Assembly (NCBI GenBank): GCA_016840465.1
Contig: JAEOSH010000057.1
Location: forward strand, 1 to 12,955
Length of the DNA: 12,955 nucleotides
Reading direction: 5' to 3'
Source: Candidatus Baldrarchaeum yapensis
GTDB taxonomy: Archaea > Asgardarchaeota > Baldrarchaeia > Baldrarchaeales > Baldrarchaeaceae
This document shows positions 1 to 6,816 of this stretch, one piece after another. Numbering within the stretch: position 1 is the first letter of the stretch; each line of letters starts with the position of its first letter. The notes under the pieces are model-generated. The model was not told where the DNA came from. It saw only the letters and a list, made by a program, of their open reading frames with translations, and did not search any database. Position numbers and translations under genes: made by a program.

Positions 1-812
1 GAATATACCCCGGAAAGAAGCACCCCTATGTTGAGTTTTTGGAAGAGGTGCGCAGAATTCTGATAGGCATGGGGTTCCAAGAAGCACGAGGCCCGTACGT
101 CGAACTCGAATTTTACAATTTCGACATGTTGTTTCAGGCGCAGGATCACCCCGCGAGAGAAATACATGACTCCTACCTGTTGAAGTACCCGATGTACGGC
201 GAAATAAGAAACCGAGAACTTCTCGAAAACGTCAGGCAGACCCATGAAAATGGATGGAAAACCGGATCTCGTGGATGGAGATACAAATGGTCCTTCGACC
301 TCGCGAGAAGACTCATCCTAAGGACTCAAACGACGGCCGTTAGCATGCGTTACCTTGTTGAACATAAGAGCCCTCCCATAAAGATGTTCTGCATAGACAG
401 GGTATTCCGACCGGATGTGCTTGATGCGACTCACAGCATGGAGTTCTGCCAGCTCGAAGGAATAATAGTTGATGAGGGGCTCTCGCTAAAGCATTTGCTT
501 GGAGCCCTCAGGGACATTATGAGAGAGCTCGGATTCAAGGAGATGAAATTTAAGCCCGGTTACTTCCCGTTCACTGAGCCGAGCGTCGAGTGTTTTGTCA
601 AACATCCCAAGTTAGGATGGATGGAGGTTGCAGGCTCCGGCCTTTTTAGGCCTGAGGTGCTAATACCACTGGGAATAGACTACCCGAGGGTGCAGGTACT
701 CGCATGGGGGATAGGAATAGAGCGTCTTGCAATGGTCGCGCTGAATATCGATGATATCAGGTATTTGCGAACACATGACCTGGAATGGTTAAGAAATAAG
801 GAGGTGATTTGA
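1..812 (+). CDS. pheS: Phenylalanyl-tRNA synthetase alpha subunit, 3' part (5' end outside window)
   Basis: This is the catalytic alpha subunit of the cytosolic alpha2-beta2 enzyme that charges tRNA-Phe. The frame is already open at base 3, where IYPGKKHPYVEF precedes the first in-window candidate start, so the gene begins upstream and about 270 C-terminal residues are visible. Class II synthetase signatures are present. One is GP.VE.EF.NFD..FQ.QDHPAR near the start. Motif 2 reads RVFRPDVLDATH followed by MEFCQLEG, where many homologues have His in place of this Cys. The phenylalanine-pocket stretch is FPFTEPSVE, and motif 3 is GIGIERLAM near the C terminus. The stop (TGA 810-812) directly abuts the pheT start, and the pheT Shine-Dalgarno site lies inside the last pheS codons, so the two are co-transcribed and probably translationally coupled. 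Identity is certain; only the N-terminal coiled-coil arm is missing. Confidence 0.97.
   Translation, partial: IYPGKKHPYVEFLEEVRRILIGMGFQEARGPYVELEFYNFDMLFQAQDHPAREIHDSYLLKYPMYGEIRNRELLENVRQTHENGWKTGSRGWRYKWSFDLARRLILRTQTTAVSMRYLVEHKSPPIKMFCIDRVFRPDVLDATHSMEFCQLEGIIVDEGLSLKHLLGALRDIMRELGFKEMKFKPGYFPFTEPSVECFVKHPKLGWMEVAGSGLFRPEVLIPLGIDYPRVQVLAWGIGIERLAMVALNIDDIRYLRTHDLEWLRNKEVI
800..808 (+). promoter_or_regulatory. Shine-Dalgarno site of pheT
   Basis: GGAGGTGAT is fully complementary to the usual archaeal 16S rRNA 3' end. It lies four bases before TTG at 813 and so supports this rare start codon. It is embedded in the last codons of pheS, which suggests coupling of subunit synthesis. Confidence 0.9.
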
Positions 813-2504
813 TTGCCGACAATACAGGTGTCCTATAAGGATTTATGTAATCTCATAGGAAAGTCTTTAAGTTTAGAGGAACTTGAGGACATAATCCTGC
901 TGGTGAAAGGAGAACTTGAGGATGCGACGCCGCAACCTGACGGAGATTACGAGCTAAGTATAGAGATAACGAGTGATAGACCCGATATGTTGTCAGCCGA
1001 GGGGCTTGCAAGAACAATAAAAGGCTTTCTCGAGATAGAACTCGGAATTCCAAAATATGAGGTTGCCCCGCCTAAGATTGTGGCTCGTGTTGATCGCTCA
1101 GTGCTCCCGGTGAGGCCATGCGTTGCATTTGCCGTTGTCAGAGGAATAAAATTCAACGATTACCTCATAAGACAGATAATGCAGCTTCAAGAGAAGCTTC
1201 ACGAGACTTACGGCCGAAAGCGAAGAAAGGTCTCCATAGGAATACATGACCTGGATAAGGTAAATCCCCCCTTCAAATACTTTGCTGAAGATCCTGATAA
1301 GATACGCTTCGTGCCGCTCGGGGAAACCAAGGAGATGAGCGGTAGGGAAATTCTGGAAAAACACCCCAAGGGTGTGACATACGGCCACATAATAAAGGAC
1401 TTCAACAGGTATCCTCTGATCATCGACAGAGACGGCAATGTGCTCTCAATGCCTCCGATAATAAACAGCATCGTCACACAAGTGACCGAACAAACACGTA
1501 ACCTTTTCATCGACGTTACTGGAACCGAATGGGACGCGGTACTCTATGCGCTCAATATAATCGTCACAAACCTCGCCGAGCGGGGAGGTAAAATAGAAGC
1601 GGTCCGCGTAGAGCATCCAGAGCGCTCCTTCGTGTCTCCTGACCTCTCCCTCAAGACTATGAATGTGAACATAGATTTCATAAACAAAATACTGGGGTAC
1701 CAGCTGGATGCTCCTCAGATAATAAGATGTCTAAAGAAGTGCCGATTAGACGCCGAACTTGTATCTGAGAATGAAATACGGGTCTATATACCCGCGTATC
1801 GGACCGATTTCCTGCATCCGGTCGATATCGCCGAGGAGGTGGCGATAGGTTTTGGTTATAACAGGATAGAACCAGAAACTCCACCAACTTTGACTTTTGG
1901 GAAGGAACTCGATGATGCAAAGTTCTGCAGAAAAATTCGTGATATTATGGTTGGGATGGGGTTCCAAGAGGTCTACTTCTATGTAATGTCGAGCGAGGAC
2001 ATACAGGTCCATAAAATGAACCTTCCTCGTCTCGAATTAGTGACAATTCTCAACCCTACATCTCAAGAATTCACCGTACTAAGGAGATGGCTATTACCCG
2101 GCTTATTGCTCATATTGAGCAGGAACTCCCATGTTCCACTACCACATAAAATATTTGAGGTCGGCGATGTTGTGGAGATAGATGAGAGTCTGGAGAACAA
2201 GACTAGGAACGTAAAACACGTGGCGGCGGTTATCAGCGATCATAGCACGAGTTATGAAGACATACAGGCAGTCGTGTACGCACTATTACGTTCGCTGGGA
2301 ATAGAGTTTAAGGTGCAAGCCTCTGAACATCCGAGTTTCATAAACGGCAGATGTGCAACAATACTGATCGGCGGAAAAGAAGCAGGGATCATGGGCGAAG
2401 TAAATCCGGAGGTTTTAATGAACTTTGGGATCGAAAACCCGACCACGGCATTTGAACTCGACATCGATGCGCTATTGGCATACTGGAAAGCAAATAAGAA
2501 GTAA
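813..2504 (+). CDS. pheT: Phenylalanyl-tRNA synthetase beta subunit (archaeal type)
   Basis: This is the non-catalytic beta subunit of PheRS, pairing with the upstream PheS in the alpha2-beta2 enzyme. At 563 residues it has the shorter archaeal/eukaryotic-type length, lacking the bacterial EMAP-like insertion and the C-terminal anticodon-binding B8 domain. Domains in order: B1 at about 1-90; a B3/B4 editing-type domain at about 100-260, with the family stretches RKRRKVSIGIHDLD and NLFIDVTGTE; B5 at about 275-350, ending in PAYRTDFLHPVDIAEEVA and GFGYN; and a B6/B7 class II-like core at about 355-555, beginning with a segment similar to PheS (GMGFQEVYF). Translation starts at TTG, chosen because it is directly behind an optimal Shine-Dalgarno site and immediately follows the pheS stop. 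It ends with TAA at 2502-2504, and the next gene is convergent. Confidence 0.97.
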   Translation: MPTIQVSYKDLCNLIGKSLSLEELEDIILLVKGELEDATPQPDGDYELSIEITSDRPDMLSAEGLARTIKGFLEIELGIPKYEVAPPKIVARVDRSVLPVRPCVAFAVVRGIKFNDYLIRQIMQLQEKLHETYGRKRRKVSIGIHDLDKVNPPFKYFAEDPDKIRFVPLGETKEMSGREILEKHPKGVTYGHIIKDFNRYPLIIDRDGNVLSMPPIINSIVTQVTEQTRNLFIDVTGTEWDAVLYALNIIVTNLAERGGKIEAVRVEHPERSFVSPDLSLKTMNVNIDFINKILGYQLDAPQIIRCLKKCRLDAELVSENEIRVYIPAYRTDFLHPVDIAEEVAIGFGYNRIEPETPPTLTFGKELDDAKFCRKIRDIMVGMGFQEVYFYVMSSEDIQVHKMNLPRLELVTILNPTSQEFTVLRRWLLPGLLLILSRNSHVPLPHKIFEVGDVVEIDESLENKTRNVKHVAAVISDHSTSYEDIQAVVYALLRSLGIEFKVQASEHPSFINGRCATILIGGKEAGIMGEVNPEVLMNFGIENPTTAFELDIDALLAYWKANKK

Positions 2505-2579
2505 ATACAAGAAACTCTTTCTTCAACATTCTTCCAGAAAAATAGGTGAATGAAATGTATTTGTTTTCTTATTGCTTAA

Positions 2580-2804
2580 TTACTTTCTCATGAACTGGCT
2601 GTATGCCAACTTTATGTCTGCGCCGGTGACCGTCTTTCTTCCGGCATGTGCAGCAATATCCTTGGCTCTTTTCGCGATTTCTACCGCGATGTCCTCGATA
2701 ATCTCTCTTAGAGCCTGCGCAGCTGATGCGCTAACTCGTCTTCCACCAGCGCGTCTCATTATCCTGTCGATTGGTGCGAGTGGAAGTTCGGCCTCCTTGG
2801 GCAT
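2580..2804 (-). CDS. Archaeal histone (HMf-type single histone fold)
   Basis: This is a small DNA-wrapping chromatin protein of 74 residues, a single histone fold (helix 1, long helix 2, helix 3) with no tails, as in HMfA/HMfB. Visible landmarks are ELPLAPIDRIMRRAG (helix 1 and loop), RVS at the first loop, a long central helix rich in I, A and E/K, and AGRKTVTGADIKLA at the second loop, whose Arg-Asp pair is the conserved structural salt bridge. The reading frame also has GTG at 2813, but ATG at 2804 is preferred because GGGGTGA (2810-2816) lies five bases before it, and because the product then starts as histones usually do. It is a monocistronic gene convergent with pheT. A TATA-like ATTAATAAAGG on the minus strand around 2877-2886 could be its promoter, but that is weak. 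Confidence 0.95.
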   Translation of the reverse strand: MPKEAELPLAPIDRIMRRAGGRRVSASAAQALREIIEDIAVEIAKRAKDIAAHAGRKTVTGADIKLAYSQFMRK

Positions 2805-2809
2805 AGCAT

Positions 2810-2816
2810 TCACCCC
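2810..2816 (-). promoter_or_regulatory. Shine-Dalgarno site deciding the histone start
   Basis: Minus strand GGGGTGA is five bases before ATG at 2804. It overlaps the alternative in-frame GTG (2813), which therefore cannot use it. Confidence 0.7.
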
Positions 2817-3239
2817 ATGACCTCACGCATTCTAACATTTGTTGCTTACACTCAAGATCGAAATGTGACCTCTTTCCTTTATTAATCTACCGCACAAGAT
2901 TAGCGATAGTAGCTATTTACTACACATACCATCAACCATGATGGGTAGAATGTACTACTAATGAGGCTCATGCATCTTAGTGACCTTTTATAGCTATCAT
3001 CAATCCGTTCCCATATCAATACTTCTTATTACTCCTAGTGTATAGTTTTGCTTGTTTGTAAGCATAATTATCCGACCATATGCATGATGTCATGTCATTT
3101 CTCGATTTTTTCATTATTATAATCTAATATTCAAAGATGCGAAAAATTTAATGTAGAATATACGTCAATTACAATTTTTTCCGTAATATTTAATATAGTC
3201 GTGCAATAAATCCATTAAGCTATCAATTGGTGAATCATT
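2817..3239. other. AT-rich spacer, no gene seen
   Basis: About 420 bases of AT-rich DNA, with stops in all frames and no tRNA-like or repeated structure that I can see. It must contain the histone promoter (minus) and, at its right end, a possible promoter for the short coding-like segment starting at 3240. I see TAATATTTAATATAG near 3184-3198, but many such AT runs occur here. Confidence 0.5.
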
Positions 3240-3308
3240 ATGTCATTAAGAAGGCATAAACCCCAAGTACCTTCTATTCGTAAACAAATCCATCATTATA
3301 ACTTGTGA
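3240..3308 (+). pseudogene. Possible 5' fragment of a decayed gene
   Basis: A 22-codon open stretch begins at ATG 3240 (MSLRRHKPQVPSIRKQ...) and ends at TGA 3306-3308. It has a good Shine-Dalgarno GGTGA (3229-3233) six bases upstream, which suggests that this was a real translation start. It stops exactly where the GC-rich structured block begins. Coding-like sequence on the same strand resumes after that block, so this may be the N-terminal remnant of the same broken gene. It could equally be a chance short ORF. Confidence 0.25.
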
Positions 3309-3563
3309 TAACAACCATGTGACGGAAGTCTTCCGGACTCCCGTGGGGATCTTCCACGAGCAATGAGGTTGTTAAACCGTTCTGACTCTCCGCCACTTTT
3401 GTTGCAATTGACGCGTGCGTGGCGGAGAGCCTTCCCGTCTCGGGGTCCATCGACGGGCTTTCGCGGGGAGCGGTGCTCCGTACATCCATCTGACCCCCTT
3501 CGCTCCGCCCTTTCGGGCCTCCCTCCCTCTCACCGTCCCTCCCACATCCCGGGCGGAGCCCGC
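3305..3563 (-). ncRNA. Candidate structured RNA, GC-rich, family unknown
   Basis: A sharply GC-rich block of about 260 bases inside AT-rich spacer. On the minus strand it can form several strong helices. An 11-bp perfect stem pairs 3419-3429 with 3386-3396, and G·U plus G-C pairs possible only on this strand extend it. A 6-bp stem pairs 3452-3457 with 3434-3439, and GGAGC/GCTCC pairs within 3467-3479. A 9-bp stem pairs 3551-3559 with 3502-3510, competing with a GCCC-GAAA-GGGC hairpin. An 8-bp stem pairs 3367-3374 with 3309-3316. A TATA-like CCTTATAAAG (3590-3581) lies about 25 bases before the predicted 5' end near 3563. I found no SRP RNA motifs (helix 8 GGAA loop plus AGCA, or UGUAAC) and no RNase P core (GAGGAAAGUCC with ACAGAA). 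It might instead be an inserted element, because coding-like fragments flank it. Confidence 0.5.
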
Positions 3564-3565
3564 TT

Positions 3566-4188
3566 AACACAACAGAAGTCCTTTATAAGGGTTTTGAGGT
3601 TGCAAAGGTGCATGAGGGCAGCAAATGCAACACTATACGTTTCTGCCTCAGCACAATGAAACATATTTCTGATGGAGGATATTACTACCGAAAGGAAGTT
3701 AACCCAAATTGTTACTTAGTTGTTGATAGAGGATAAGTATTGACATCTTGAATTCATAAACCCCGACTATAGCCGCGAATTTGCATTCACGGAGCCTAAT
3801 GGTCACACAGTAAAAAAGAATATCTATGAATACCATCCACGTGGGATATTTATTTGGTTACTGTAAAACTTTCCGGCCAGTATTACCGCTGGCATCCATA
3901 AAGGCTCGCATGGTAACTCCTCTAGCGATGGCCTTCTAACAGGCCAATATCAAGTATAACAGATGACATCACATTAATTAAGAAAATAATGCTTGAAAAT
4001 TCCGAAGATGTCCCCGTGACGGACAAATATGTGGCTACATGGAGGATTTTTGAAGTCGATAATGTTGTTAAGGATTAGAAGTAGTAAGTCTTGCCGCAAA
4101 AAAAGTATTGAGGAACATTGCCTTAAGAATTGAAATGGGAAAATCGTTCAAGGCGAGCGAGGAACAAATTAATATACTGATAAGCTAG
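3566..4188 (+). pseudogene. Decayed protein-coding gene, function unknown
   Basis: No intact ORF exists here, but successive frames look like protein. Frame pieces are: 3566-3736 (contains KGFEVAKVHEGSKCNTIRF and YYYRKEVNPNCYLVVDRG); 3744 to about 3860, in a different frame (HLEFINPDYSREFAF, KKNIYEYHPRGIFIW, then a stop); about 3864-3955, same frame (NFPASITAGIHKGSHG); about 3926-4078, shifted again (EDVPVTDKYVATWRIFEVD); and 4072-4188, shifted once more (SLAAKKVLRNIALRIEMG, ending at TAG). Frameshifts fall near 3735, 3940 and 4072, with internal stops. The pieces follow one another on one strand, as expected for a gene losing function or for sequencing errors. I recognise no domain. The 22-codon fragment at 3240 may be its start, separated from it by the GC-rich block. 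Confidence 0.4.
3581..3590 (-). promoter_or_regulatory. TATA-like box for the candidate RNA
   Basis: Minus strand CCTTATAAAG matches the archaeal TATA-box consensus and sits about 25 bases upstream of the GC-rich block. It could be coincidental, because the plus strand here reads as part of a decayed coding frame. Confidence 0.4.
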
Positions 4189-4273
4189 TCATCATTGACA
4201 ATCCTTCATTATGCAACTTTCACAAATGAGTTCCAGCGCTTCAATCAGAATCCATACTTTGGAGAGTAGCAAT

Positions 4274-5245
4274 ATGACACATTATGAAAATGTTGTCGTC
4301 ACCGGAGGTGCAGGCTTTTTAGGTAGTCATCTCGTTGACAAACTCATTTTTCGGGGATGCAACGTCACGGTGATCGATAACTTGAGTTCAGGCAAAATCG
4401 ATAATTTGAGAGTCTCGCTTACCAGCGGGCGCCTCAGAGTCGTCATACAGGATCTAAAAAACGTGAATGATGAGTGGATGGCTGAATTTAAAAACAAGGA
4501 CGTAGTGTTTCATTTCGCTGCGAATCCAGAAGTTAGGGTTTCGGTTACCGACCCGCAAATTCACTTTGAGGAGAACCTTCGGGTGACTTTCAACGTGTTA
4601 GAAGCTATGCGAAAATGTGATGTGCCCCTTATAGTGTTCGCCTCCACAAGTACTGTTTACGGGGATGCGAAGAAGATCCCAACACCGGAGGATTATCATC
4701 CTCTGGAGCCGATTTCGGTGTATGGTGCAGTGAAGCTTGCGTGTGAGGTACTAATACAGACGTATTCAAAGCTTTATGGCATCAGGGGATTAATCCTGAG
4801 ATATGCGAATATCATCGGTGCTCGATCAACGCATGGGGTTATAGTCGATTTCATAAGAAAATTGAGGCATAATCCGAAAGAGCTTGAGATTCTCGGAGAT
4901 GGAACACAACGCAAAAGTTATCTGCACGTAAGCGATGCCGTGGACGCCACACTACACGCGCTTGACGTATTTGTGGAGGGCAGCCTTCCATGTGACGTTT
5001 ATAATATTGGGAGTGAAGATTGGATTTCGGTGAGGGAGATCGCGGACATAATCGTAGAGGAGATAGGACTGGAAAATGTAAAGTATGTTTACAAGCCCAT
5101 GACTGCGGATGGAAGAGGATGGCCCGGCGACGTGAAGTTCATGTTGCTGGATATCAGCAAAATAAAAGGGACGGGGTGGAAGCCAAGACTTAACAGCAGG
5201 GATGCTGTAAGAAAAACTGTCAGAGAATTATTGGGGAAAGAATGA
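4274..5245 (+). CDS. NAD-dependent epimerase/dehydratase (UDP-glucose 4-epimerase-like)
   Basis: A cytosolic extended short-chain dehydrogenase acting on a nucleotide sugar, most like GalE-type UDP-hexose 4-epimerases, which supply sugars for glycans or S-layer glycosylation. At 323 residues it has the usual length. The N-terminal Rossmann motif is GGAGFLG (11-17). Asp35 in VIDNLSSG favours NAD. HFAANP (80-85) follows. The catalytic set is S124/T125/S126 with Y150-x3-K154 (STSTVYG, then SVYGAVK), followed by LRYANIIG and, later, GDGTQRKSYLHVSDAV. The frame is open back to ATG 4211, adding 21 residues, but the family starts just before the Rossmann strand, and GGAG (4261-4264) precedes ATG 4274, so I prefer the shorter form. 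It is a lone gene followed by T6 at 5247-5252. The exact substrate cannot be told from sequence. Confidence 0.92.
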   Translation: MTHYENVVVTGGAGFLGSHLVDKLIFRGCNVTVIDNLSSGKIDNLRVSLTSGRLRVVIQDLKNVNDEWMAEFKNKDVVFHFAANPEVRVSVTDPQIHFEENLRVTFNVLEAMRKCDVPLIVFASTSTVYGDAKKIPTPEDYHPLEPISVYGAVKLACEVLIQTYSKLYGIRGLILRYANIIGARSTHGVIVDFIRKLRHNPKELEILGDGTQRKSYLHVSDAVDATLHALDVFVEGSLPCDVYNIGSEDWISVREIADIIVEEIGLENVKYVYKPMTADGRGWPGDVKFMLLDISKIKGTGWKPRLNSRDAVRKTVRELLGKE

Positions 5246-5246
5246 A

Positions 5247-5252
5247 TTTTTT
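5247..5252 (+). terminator. T-run after the epimerase gene
   Basis: Six T residues begin one base after the stop codon. Such runs act as transcription stop signals in archaea. No clear hairpin precedes it. Confidence 0.4.
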
Positions 5253-5275
5253 GCTTACCGATACACCTTGACTCG

Positions 5276-5488
5276 TTATAAGTAACCCAGACTCCTGAGC
5301 CTTCTCTTTATCTCTTCCTCCTCTTCAGGAGAGTACACTTCTTCCTCCTCTTCCTCCTCTAGCACTTCATTAAGGACAAACTCCACAAACTCCTCGATGC
5401 TCTCGAAGCCACCACTCTCCTTTACGTGCTTTTTCAATCTCTCGTAGAGTTCTTTTTTTATGTAAATCGGAACTTTTTCCTCCGACAT
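5276..5488 (-). CDS. Ribbon-helix-helix-like small acidic protein (RHH2)
   Basis: A 70-residue protein, last gene of the sulfate-activation operon. The N terminus fits a ribbon-helix-helix fold: strand KVPIYIKK, helix ELYERLKKHVKE, a Gly turn (ESGGF), and helix SIEEFVEFVLNEVL. It then carries a run of seven Glu, a second acidic patch (SPEEEEEIKRR) and the ending LRSLGYL. The same ending (LKALGYL) and helix pattern occur in the first gene of the operon, so the two are paralogues. The acidic C-terminal half is unusual for a DNA-binding protein; a role as partner or antagonist of RHH1 is inference. The second of two adjacent ATGs is chosen (5488) because GGGGTG lies five bases before it. It starts 18 bases after the permease stop. 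Confidence 0.8.
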   Translation of the reverse strand: MSEEKVPIYIKKELYERLKKHVKESGGFESIEEFVEFVLNEVLEEEEEEEVYSPEEEEEIKRRLRSLGYL

Positions 5489-5506
5489 CATCCCACCCCT
5501 TTTCTA

Positions 5507-6262
5507 TTATAGCAACAGAATTATTCCCATCATGAAGAGTAGTGCGGAGAGTGTATAGAGTATGTAGCGGTCTGGAATTTTATGGTTTATGAAGAAACCC
5601 ATTGTAACACCGGGTATCGATCCCATCAAAAGCGTGAGAACCAAGAATATGTCGACATTTCCAATGATTGCATGTATGATTGCGGCCAATGACGTGACTA
5701 CAAAACTGTACACCATGTCGGTGCCTACAATCTTTCCGCCCTTCTTCATGAAGCGAAGAAGAACAAGAGCGAGAATCGTTCCACTTCCGACAGATGTGAA
5801 CACCACAACCACTCCTATTAGGAATCCTACAAATACGAAAAACACCCAGTTATACTCCTGAGCACGATATAATCGCTCTTTCTTGTCATTTCCTCTATAC
5901 AATCTGATTATATGAAGAGTAGAAGTTAAGATGAGTATCGACGAGAGCAAGTACCTTATAACAAGGTTCACAATGGTAGATTGCATTATGGTTCGTAGAA
6001 TCAACGCACTAATCACAATGGACGGTATTGTTCCCATCAAGAGGGGAGCCACTATTTTGAATTCGACCTTCCTAGACTTCATGTAAAGTGATGAGCCCAC
6101 CCCTCTTGTTATCGACATGTAAAGAAGATCAGATCCCACTGCGCGTATTGGGGGAACTCCTAGTAGCATGAGAGCGGGTGTAAGGACAGCACCTCCTCCC
6201 ATTCCGCTAAGTCCTATTAACATTCCAATTACGAAACCTAAAAGTATGATAAGAGGGTTCAT
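5507..6262 (-). CDS. TauE/SafE-family membrane permease
   Basis: An integral membrane protein of 251 residues, almost wholly hydrophobic, with about seven to eight membrane segments. The family's internal duplication is visible: GLSGMGGGAVLTPALMLLG with AVGSDL (about 17-45) is echoed by FTSVGSGTILALVLL with VGTDMV (about 155-184). TauE/SafE proteins move sulfite, sulfonates or related anions across the membrane. In this operon with ATP sulfurylase and APS kinase, transport of sulfate or another sulfur oxyanion is the natural inference, but neither direction nor substrate is shown by sequence. Its ATG at 6262 is preceded by GGTGA with a spacer of about six bases, and it lies 14 bases downstream of the apsK stop. 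Confidence 0.85.
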   Translation of the reverse strand: MNPLIILLGFVIGMLIGLSGMGGGAVLTPALMLLGVPPIRAVGSDLLYMSITRGVGSSLYMKSRKVEFKIVAPLLMGTIPSIVISALILRTIMQSTIVNLVIRYLLSSILILTSTLHIIRLYRGNDKKERLYRAQEYNWVFFVFVGFLIGVVVVFTSVGSGTILALVLLRFMKKGGKIVGTDMVYSFVVTSLAAIIHAIIGNVDIFLVLTLLMGSIPGVTMGFFINHKIPDRYILYTLSALLFMMGIILLL

Positions 6263-6276
6263 GAGTTTTCACCGGA

Positions 6277-6816
6277 TTATTGTAAGCAACCAAGTTTGCG
6301 GAGCGTCTCCAATATTTTCCTAGAACACTCCTCGGGGTTCTCATGTTCTGTATCTACGATAACTTCCGGTTTTTCAGGCTCCTCATAGACGTCCTGTATC
6401 CCAGTCATGTTCTTTATTTCCCCACTGAGTGCCTTCTTATACAGTCCTTTCGGATCCCTGCGTATGCACTCCTCTAAGCTACATTTTACATACACTTCCA
6501 CGAATTTTAACCCCTCCTGCTCGATTATTCTCCTTGCTTCCTCTCTTATGCTCCGATAAGGAGAAACAAAGGACGCTACCACCGCAACGCCATTTCTCGC
6601 TAATAGCTTGGAAACGTATGCAACTCTTCTGAGGTGTCTTTCCCTGTCCTCCCTGCTAAAGCCCGCCTCGGGACTAAGCCACTTTCTTACCTCGTCCCCA
6701 TCTAAAAGTTCAACCTTTAGCCCCATTTCCTTAAGATGTCGCTCAAGGTGTCGAGCAATAGTGGTCTTACCGGATCCAGGCAGTCCCGTTAGCCATACGA
6801 CAAACCCCTTCTCCAT
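6277..6816 (-). CDS. cysC: Adenylylsulfate (APS) kinase
   Basis: Phosphorylates adenosine 5'-phosphosulfate at the 3' position with ATP to give PAPS; cytosolic. The protein is 179 residues, a full-length single-domain enzyme. P-loop GLPGSGKTT is at 11-19. LDGDEVR (38-44) and GFSREDRERHLRRVA are APS-binding stretches, FVSPYR (83-88) holds the conserved Ser of the family, and KGLYKKA with a lid-like segment ending in GIQDVYEEP are further signatures. The start chosen is the second of two adjacent ATGs (6816), five bases after GGAGGTG (6822-6828). The upstream phosphodiesterase stop overlaps it as TGATG, so translation is coupled. The product of the neighbouring sat gene is its substrate; pulling APS onward overcomes the unfavourable sulfurylase equilibrium. 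Confidence 0.95.
   Translation of the reverse strand: MEKGFVVWLTGLPGSGKTTIARHLERHLKEMGLKVELLDGDEVRKWLSPEAGFSREDRERHLRRVAYVSKLLARNGVAVVASFVSPYRSIREEARRIIEQEGLKFVEVYVKCSLEECIRRDPKGLYKKALSGEIKNMTGIQDVYEEPEKPEVIVDTEHENPEECSRKILETLRKLGCLQ

Noticed and set aside
3305-3563. SRP (7S) RNA or RNase P RNA
   Set aside because: No GGAA loop with AGCA, no UGUAAC, no GAGGAAAGUCC paired with ACAGAA. A weak TCAGAACGGTTTAAC resemblance on the minus strand has no matching P4 partner.
3274-3659. Two overlapping 98-codon ORFs on opposite strands across the GC-rich block
   Set aside because: Low-complexity Arg/Pro/Ser/Gly-rich translations caused by GC content. The helices explain the sequence better.
4211-4273. 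21-residue N-terminal extension of the epimerase
   Set aside because: The family begins at the Rossmann strand; no Shine-Dalgarno precedes ATG 4211, while GGAG precedes ATG 4274.
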